Below are positions 59,401 through 64,000 of a DNA stretch of 64,000 bases, in pieces. Position numbers and translations under genes: made by a program. The stretch comes from Leucaena leucocephala (taxonomy: Eukaryota; Streptophyta; Magnoliopsida; Fabales; Fabaceae). Each line of letters opens with the position of its first letter. Within the stretch, counting starts at the first letter, position 1. The notes beneath the pieces are model-generated. The model did not search any database. It had not been told where the DNA came from and saw only the letters and a program-made list of their open reading frames with translations. The DNA lies in the NCBI GenBank assembly GCA_037074615.1, contig CM073522.1, positions 24,488,962 to 24,552,961 on the forward strand. The letters are read 5' to 3'.

Positions 59401-61808
59401 TCCAGTCTGCTGGCTTGCCGTGTAAGTCCCAGCATTTCTCCCTGGTATGCCCTATCTTCTTGTAGTGCTCGCACACAGGGGTTCTTTCTTGGCGTCACCC
59501 ACTCGAGCGGCAAGAGCAGAGGCTTCAACTGTGATTGGTCGCGGCGTCGGGGAGTTCAAGCTCATCACTTGTCGTCGTGCCTCCTCTTCTCTCAGGAGGG
59601 CAAATGCTTCAGGGACTGACGGGAGGGGTATGCGTCCGAGAAGTCGCCCACGGATGTCTTCATATATGGAATTCAGGCCAACGAGAAATTCAAACAACCG
59701 TTCTTCCTCCAGGTCTCGGCGGTGAGTGGCTGCATCCTTAGTGTCCTGCCAAACCCTTTGCTTCAATTGGTCTAGCTCCTACCACAGCGTAGTTTTCTCT
59801 AGGTAATAAACATTCAAGGGGCGATCACCCTGTCGAACTGTCCACAATCGAGATCACAAGTCAAATATCAGAGACGCAGTCGGGTGCTTTCCATATGCTT
59901 CCTTCACGGCGTTCCATATGTCTTTGGCGGAGGGAATGAACATAAAGCTTCGACGGACCGTAGGCATCATTGCGTTGAGTAACCACGATGCCACCAATGA
60001 GTTCTCAGTTTTCCATCGGCGACGAGTGGCGTCATTGGTAGACGTGGGTCAGCCAGAATGAACTCAAGTCTGTCGCGGCCGTCGAGTGCAAGGTACATCG
60101 ACTGGGCCCATTCTACATAATTGTCTCCAGTGAGACGTTCGGGGACAATAATAACAGCAGAACCTTCAACGCCGGTGACCTTAGTTGGGAGACGCACCGC
60201 ACCGCACTGTCAACCATGGTGGAGTCGCTTCAGCGGAGAATAATGATATTTGGGATCTCATATTGGTGGAGATGCGAGAGATGCCTTACAGGTGATGAGA
60301 GAAATGATTATATTTTTTTCTCTATAATTTCCATAGACAAGTGTACATATATACAAGTATGAGATCCCCTTTTTGTGGGATTACAGAATAAAATCAGAGT
60401 AAAATCTGGACAATAATTACCTATAATTTCTCCTAATTAATCCTGGTAATCAATCACAATTATTTCTCATATCTTCTACAATAATGCCATAATTTACATT
60501 ATATATTACAGATGAAAATTACAATAATTGCTTGAATATAGTTTGATTAGTGATTTTGTGGGTGGCTTTTATACAATGTAGTTAGAAAGGAAAAGGAAAA
60601 GAGAAGCTTCTGAGTGTATTCTTATATCGATTGTCTATTTAACTTCCAACTTACTTTCTAGTGAGATATTTTGTCTCGCAATCACTCTCAATATTCAAAA
60701 CGTTTAACCTGCAGAATTCTCCATTTGACACTGTAGTTGTTCAAATTCACATTTTCTAAATAAGGCCCTTACTATTTATCTCATTAATACTAGTTTGGTT
60801 GTTCATCATCGATATGCTTATTAATCAAAATTCGTTACCAGCTTATTCAAGTTTTGCATGGCTTGTTTGAGAGAACGAAATTATTGCTAGCATTTTTCTT
60901 GGCTTTCAAAGGATGGTTGGGTCTAATATTTTTTTTTTTGCCCCCATTTTTGTGCTTATTCCCCCAAAAGGCCAAATGTTAATGGTATAACTAGTACTAA
61001 ATTTTGCATTTGTTAACGTTTATTTGTGATGGACCAGCAACTTGTGGGTCCAAGATGTTGATGGGTTATGGCAAGAAAATAAAGACTCAAGAGATTATAG
61101 AAGGCACATTGCTTGTGTTATCTGTTAGTGTGATGGCTAGAGGAAGATGGTGGGAATTGCCAATTGGGTGCTACAACGAATTTTTGCACAAGATGTACAG
61201 GGATGAGCTAGGGGGGGAGAGAGAAAGTATTGCAAAGGAGATGTTTTATTAAAGGGGTTTAGAGGGGTGAGTATTTTGAGAGAGACTCTAGCCTCTCGAA
61301 TGCCAAGGAACCAGTGAGTGGGTGTTTTCCATCATTTTTGTCATAGTTTTCTGGCTAGACCTACTCTCCACCAAAATCATACCGTTTAATGGCGTTTTCA
61401 GTGCAAGTTCCATCAATTTGTAAGGATTACATTAAGTTTATTTGGTTCTAACAGGCTATGGTGCCCTACTTCATTGAACTTTATGCAAAATGTAGTTAGT
61501 GGAGATGGAGGTTCGATCTTAGCTGTTACTGAAGGTTGCCAGGTAAATCTATCAGCTTTTATGGGTTTTTTTTCCTTGGTATTGTCTTGAGTTCCCTCAT
61601 TTTTTATTGTTTGCATATGTTTTTCTGGATCTTCTGGTAATAAATTGCAGCTATCTTTATGGGACTTGAGAATGAACGAGAATGGTGGTTGTATACATCG
61701 AATATGTGGTTCCCCTGGTGATATATACTATTCTGTTTCCAGTTCTTCAACTGGTAATGTTGCTGTTGGTGGAGCTGATCGAACACTGACCATTTATGAT
61801 CCTCGGAG
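50465..61808 (+). CDS. WD40-repeat (transducin-like) protein gene, 5' nine exons
   Basis: Exons with GT/AG borders and consistent phases: 50465-50563, 50651-50716, 51075-51140, 51285-51360, 52298-52369, 52972-53069, 53601-53674, 61455-61542, 61651-61808 (265 codons; continues past the window if intact). The protein starts MLEAKSLKKAVVPSTL. WD-type blades include CFVYIASGCDIFKLQ, GYLTLGSVDSYGHLIVSKLD, CFSPSQSFMAAVARNF with IEIYDQDIHIRMLR, and ILAVTEGCQLSLWDLRM followed by VAVGGADRTLTIYDPRR. WD40 proteins are beta-propeller scaffolds; no more exact role can be given. Exon 5 could end at 52369 or nine bases later. Codons are clean in all exons, so the gene looks functional despite a 7.8-kb intron 7 filled by a copia element. 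Confidence 0.85.
50564..50650 (+). other. 87-bp in-frame intron 1 of the WD40 gene
   Basis: GTAAAAAATCG...CATATGTCAG; the length is a multiple of three and there is no stop, so retention would add 29 residues. Splicing joins STRLALH to VSEDPRS, which reads as one beta-strand run; the retained residues (KNRFAQTLSRMIYFLPP...) look less like a propeller. Confidence 0.6.
54038..54279 (-). repeat. 3' LTR of copia E
   Basis: 242 bp, matching 60261-60480 with few changes. It is next to the polypurine tract at 54280-54295. Confidence 0.92.
54287..55993 (-). pseudogene. Copia E pol, reverse transcriptase and RNase H
   Basis: Minus strand. The linker RSCTRYPIEKFVSY is followed by reverse transcriptase: EKYKARLVAKGF, YTKTFAPVAKLNTIRILLSL, QMDVKNAFLNGELKEEVYIK, and the catalytic YVDDIIL with KMKYFLGMEV. 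RNase H follows: DADWAGG, SKKQSVVARSSVEAEFRS, DNMATINMSHNP, RTKHVEIERYFIREKI. The protein ends SKEQTADALTKGL, then a stop near 54287. In-frame stops at about 55676, 55340, 55250 and 54794 break it. Catalytic residues are otherwise kept. The hAT element joins at 55993. Confidence 0.92.
55986..55993. repeat. 8-bp TSD CCTGTCAT, left copy
   Basis: Matches 57600-57607. Confidence 0.93.
55994..57599. mobile_element. hAT-type non-autonomous element (1,606 bp), TSD CCTGTCAT
   Basis: Ends TAGGGGTGGAAATAGG and, inverted, TAGGGACGGAAACATG. It is flanked by the 8-bp direct repeat CCTGTCAT at 55986-55993 and 57600-57607, the hAT hallmark. Both ends are packed with AGGCCTGTT / GCCTGGCC repeats (55995-56180 and 57335-57595), the expected subterminal transposase-binding sites. 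The centre has no transposase. It holds a GC-rich repeat (56425-56580) of TTGCGGCACCGGAGTTCAGAG type. It split the pol gene of copia E. Confidence 0.93.
56425..56580 (+). repeat. Tandem GC-rich repeat inside the hAT element
   Basis: Four to five imperfect units of about 30-40 bp containing GACTTGTGGCTTGCGGCACC and GAGTTCAGAG. The ORF over it (56427-56705) is repeat-derived, with no recognisable product. Confidence 0.65.
57678..59766 (-). pseudogene. Copia E gag C-terminus, protease and integrase
   Basis: Minus strand, several open pieces. Gag: RVWQDTKDAATHRRDLEEER, FLVGLNSIYEDIRGRLLGR. Zinc knuckle: CEHYKKIGHTREKCW. Protease: CWIIDSGASDHMTNDASLF. GAG-pre-integrase: LELQHKRLGHPNFLYM with CDSCELAKHHR. 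Integrase core: IIHSDLWGPSRIS and TLIDNHTR. Integrase tail: LRVFGCTNFVHLH and KCIFLGPTGTQKGYKCF. Frameshifts separate the pieces near 59450, 58850, 58400 and 58080. Confidence 0.92.
59767..60217 (-). pseudogene. Copia E gag N-terminus
   Basis: The ATG is at 60217-60215. A duplicated 5-bp unit (GTGCG) a few codons later throws the frame, after which VIIVPERLTGDNYVEWAQSM shows the usual copia gag N-terminus, LTGDNYxxWxxxM. More frameshifts follow before 59766. Confidence 0.8.
60261..60480 (-). repeat. 5' LTR of copia E
   Basis: 220 bp. Gag follows to the left on the minus strand. The sequence after the LTR end (TGAGATCCCAAATATC) is not the usual tRNA-iMet site. Confidence 0.9.
60486..61454 (+). 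other. Remainder of WD40 intron 7
   Basis: Intron sequence right of copia E, ending TTCTAACAG at 61454. It contains poly-T near 60930. The ORF at 61004-61252 shows no conservation signal I recognise. Confidence 0.6.
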
Positions 61809-61884
61809 GTTAGTCACTATTATGGTCTTATTGGAAAAAATATTGGAATTGGTCTAGGGATCATGAGTCTGGACGATTATGCTA

Positions 61885-63462
61885 TGTTTGGCTCAATGGA
61901 GGGAAGGTCAAGGGAGGGGAGGGATTTAATGATGCTTTGGTTCATCTGGGAGTGGAAGGAAGATGATTGTAAAATAACTATTTTACCCTTATATAATTTT
62001 AATGAATTTTTCTTCCATCTTATTTTATCATGAATAAATATGTATAACACAATTTATCAATTTGACTTAACATGTAAATATTATTTTTGATCTATTATCT
62101 AAAATATATTTTATAAAAGTTGAAGTAACAAATTCTATACCATTTTTTTGCAAAACAATAATAATTTTTTATCTCACAGGTATTTCTCAAATACAACTGC
62201 AACAATACATACCTAGCTAATATGGTGCGCACACACACACGTATATATATTTGTACAAAAATTCATGCTCATAAACTATTTGGCATAATTGCTTAAATTA
62301 TTTGTCAATTGCCTAGACCTATGACATTATGTATGTGTGAACATGGGCAATAATATAGCCATTTCCCCAATTCAATATGTCATTTTTAAATATGACTATG
62401 TTTACACATACATAATGCCATAGGCTTTAACAATTCACAAATAATTTAAACAATTATGCCAAATAGTTTTTGTACGGGAACTGCTTTGTACAATTATATA
62501 TATAGTCACACACCATATTAGCTAGGTATGTATTGTAGTTGTGTTTGAGAAATACTTGTGAGAGATAAAAAGAAAATTATAATATTGTCACTTTAAAAAA
62601 GAGTGCAGAATTTGTATTTTAATTTTTGTGCAATTTTTTCCAAATAATAGATTAAAAATCATTTTGACTCTGGGCCCTTTTGAATAGGTTTTGCAAAAGG
62701 GCTTAGGGGAAAAAGAGCTTTTAGAAAATGGTTTTTGGAGAAAAACTTATGGAAAAAAAATGGTTTTGAATAAATGAGTGTTTTGATGGTTATTACTAGA
62801 AATACTTCTGTGATGGGTAAATTAGCAGAAATGGTATAAGATAAAAAAATTAATTATCTATCCTGTAAATGTTCTCGCACTGTCTTCTTCTTCTCTTCTC
62901 TTCCTCATCTTCTTCCATCTTCTTCCTCGTTCGATACATGTAGCCGAACTGAGAGAGGATTGACAGACGGAGGGGAGGAGCGATGATAGTGGAGCCGACT
63001 GGAGGAGCGACGGTGGATGCGAGCAACATTGACGGAGAAGAAGAAAAGCAAAAGAGAGAGAAGAGAAGAGGGAGAAGAGGAGAGACAGTGTCAAAAAACA
63101 TAGGGGTAAAATAGTAATTGGGTAGTTCATAAGCTCTTTTACTGTTCTAGAAGTTATTCTTAGGAGCTTATTCAAAACTATAGTTTCAAATCATAGTTTG
63201 GTCTAAAAGTTTTATTGGATAAATATAACTATTTGTTTTAAAAAATTTTTAAACCAAGGTTTAGACCAGAAGTCTTTTTAAAATCGTGGTTTGGGGGTTA
63301 CCCAAACACACTATATTTGGTCAAAGTTGATAAATTGTATTATACATGTTTTTTCCTAATAAAATAAAAAAGAAAGAAAAATCCATTTAAATTTTGTAAG
63401 GGTAAAATAGTTAATTTATAATTAGCTCCCCTTCCTTCTACTTCTTCCTTGAACCTAACACA
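61885..63462. mobile_element. Foldback / long-TIR element G1 (with nested F2)
   Basis: The left arm 61885-62370 (TGTTTGGCTCAATGGAGGG...) is mirrored by a right arm 62371-62671 plus 63311-63462 (...CTTGAACCTAACACA). The mirror is clear in AACTATTTTACCCTTA / TAAGGGTAAAATAGTT, in GTATTTCTCAAATACAACT / AGTTGTGTTTGAGAAATAC, and in ACCATATTAGCTAGGTATGTA. There is almost no loop (near 62370). Element F2 interrupts the right arm. No coding capacity. It lies in intron 9 or downstream of the WD40 gene. Confidence 0.78.
62672..63310. mobile_element. Small non-autonomous element F2
   Basis: Second copy of the F family (compare 46283-46944), inserted in the right arm of G1. Begins GGGCCCTTTTGAATAGG and ends AACCCAAACACA-like. 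ACT occurs next to both ends and could be a 3-bp duplication. The ORFs at 62850-63175 are CTT/GAG-rich low complexity. Confidence 0.65.
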
Positions 63463-64000
63463 GTGGAGGGAAGGTCAAGGAAGGGGAGGGATTGAATGAT
63501 GCTTTGGTTTATCTGGGAGTGGAAGGAAGATGATTGTAAAATAAGTATTTTACCCTTATATAATTTAAATGAATTTTTCTTCCAATTTTTTTATCATGAA
63601 TAAATATGTATAACACAATTTATCAATTTGACTTAACATGTAAACATTATTTTTAATCTATTATCTACAAAATATTTTATAAAAGTTGAAGTAACAAATT
63701 CTATACCATTTTTTTGCAAAACAATAATAATTTTTATCTCTCAGGTATTTCTCAAATACAACTACAACAATACATACCTAGCTAATATGGTGCACACACA
63801 CACACATATATATTTGTACAAAAATTCATGCTCATAAACTATTTGTCATAATTGCTTAAATTATTTGTCAATTGCCTAGACCTATGACATTATGTATGTG
63901 TGAACATGGGCAATAATATAGCCATTTCCCCAATTCAATATGTCATTTTTAAATATGACTATGTTTACACATACATAATGCCATAGGTTTTAACAGTTGA
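63463..64000. mobile_element. Foldback element G2, left arm (cut by window end)
   Basis: Direct repeat of 61895-62432 at an offset of 1,568 bp, with few differences. It abuts the right end of G1. The right arm lies beyond the window. Confidence 0.8.

Larger units (their letters stand above)
54038..60480 (-). mobile_element. Ty1/copia retrotransposon E (in intron 7)
   Basis: LTRs 54038-54279 and 60261-60480 are nearly identical except for a ~22-bp duplication (GGTAATCAATCCTAATTAAT) in the left copy. The target duplication ATAAT (54033-54037 and 60481-60485) is perfect. It is oriented opposite to the host gene. Order on the minus strand: 5' LTR, gag, protease, integrase, reverse transcriptase, RNase H, polypurine tract (TTGAGGGGGAG next to 54279), 3' LTR. 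The LTR starts TGTAGAAGATATGAG but ends CCAATA instead of CA. Frameshifts, stops and a hAT insertion make it inactive. Confidence 0.95.

Noticed and set aside
61004..61252. Additional exon of the WD40 gene
   Set aside because: No splice sites fitting the phase, and the sequence does not fit between the blades on either side, which already join in phase.
1..64000. Endogenous pararetrovirus (caulimovirus-like) copy
   Set aside because: No movement protein or coat motif was seen, and every reverse-transcribing segment is bounded by LTRs or is clearly copia- or gypsy-type.
1..64000. rRNA genes, snRNA genes, bacterial operons
   Set aside because: No rRNA core words, snRNA boxes or compact operon layout; introns and nested transposons show nuclear plant DNA.

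Overview
This is nuclear DNA from a flowering plant, most likely a eudicot. It is AT-rich and packed with nested retrotransposons and DNA transposons, carries a CACTA element with a long subterminal repeat array, and holds one ordinary intron-containing gene. All calls come from reading the sequence; I ran no database search. The species cannot be named from this window.

1-24258: a nest of long-LTR retrotransposons with termini TGTAACATCC / GGATGTTTCA or GGATGTTACA. Element A (plus strand) has the 3' part of its 5' LTR at 2828-4507, a tRNA-iMet primer site at 4511-4522 and an internal region up to 11669 whose only visible ORF is a broken, unrecognised one. Element B (minus strand) is a relative: internal region 24258->19873, polypurine tract, then a 3' LTR running 17921->16439 and 13548->11670. 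Solo LTRs sit inside these: 7685-10577 (site duplication AGCAG) in A, 13549-16438 (AAAAC) in B's LTR, and an unrelated copia-like LTR at 17925-19867 (CATTT) exactly at B's tract/LTR junction. At the left edge an LTR (1-2235) interrupts another copy of the copia-like LTR (2236-2827).

24259-36280: a decayed Ty3/gypsy-like element C (primer-site remnant 24384, zinc-knuckle remnant 25837, polypurine tract and 3' LTR start at 28140). Its LTR is cut by a complete but defective Ty1/copia element D (28997-36280, minus strand). D has lost its reverse-transcriptase core and carries an extra acidic ORF upstream of gag.

36281-49790: a short unassigned stretch, a ~120-bp tandem repeat, then a long inverted-repeat element H (arms 37917-38375 and 49215-49790) with an ~10.8-kb CACTA element (38376-49214) near its centre. 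The CACTA encodes a degraded En/Spm-type accessory protein with a Ulp1/C48-type protease region. Its gene is interrupted by two further solo LTRs (41683-43710, TSD TGTTG; 43777-45680, TSD CCAAC). No TNPD-type transposase is visible.

49791-64000: a WD40-repeat protein gene on the plus strand (nine coding exons visible, 50465-61808, continuing past the window if intact). Its 7.8-kb intron 7 holds a young Ty1/copia element E (54038-60480, TSD ATAAT), itself split by a 1.6-kb hAT-type element (55994-57599, TSD CCTGTCAT). Downstream is a foldback element G (61885-63462) holding another small element, and the start of a second G copy at the window end.

The most unusual signal is an array built on the palindrome GTCGCGAC. 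It recurs in three different sequence contexts: the A/B internal region, the LTR of the unrelated copia-like family (two copies), and one LTR of the TGTAACATCC family.
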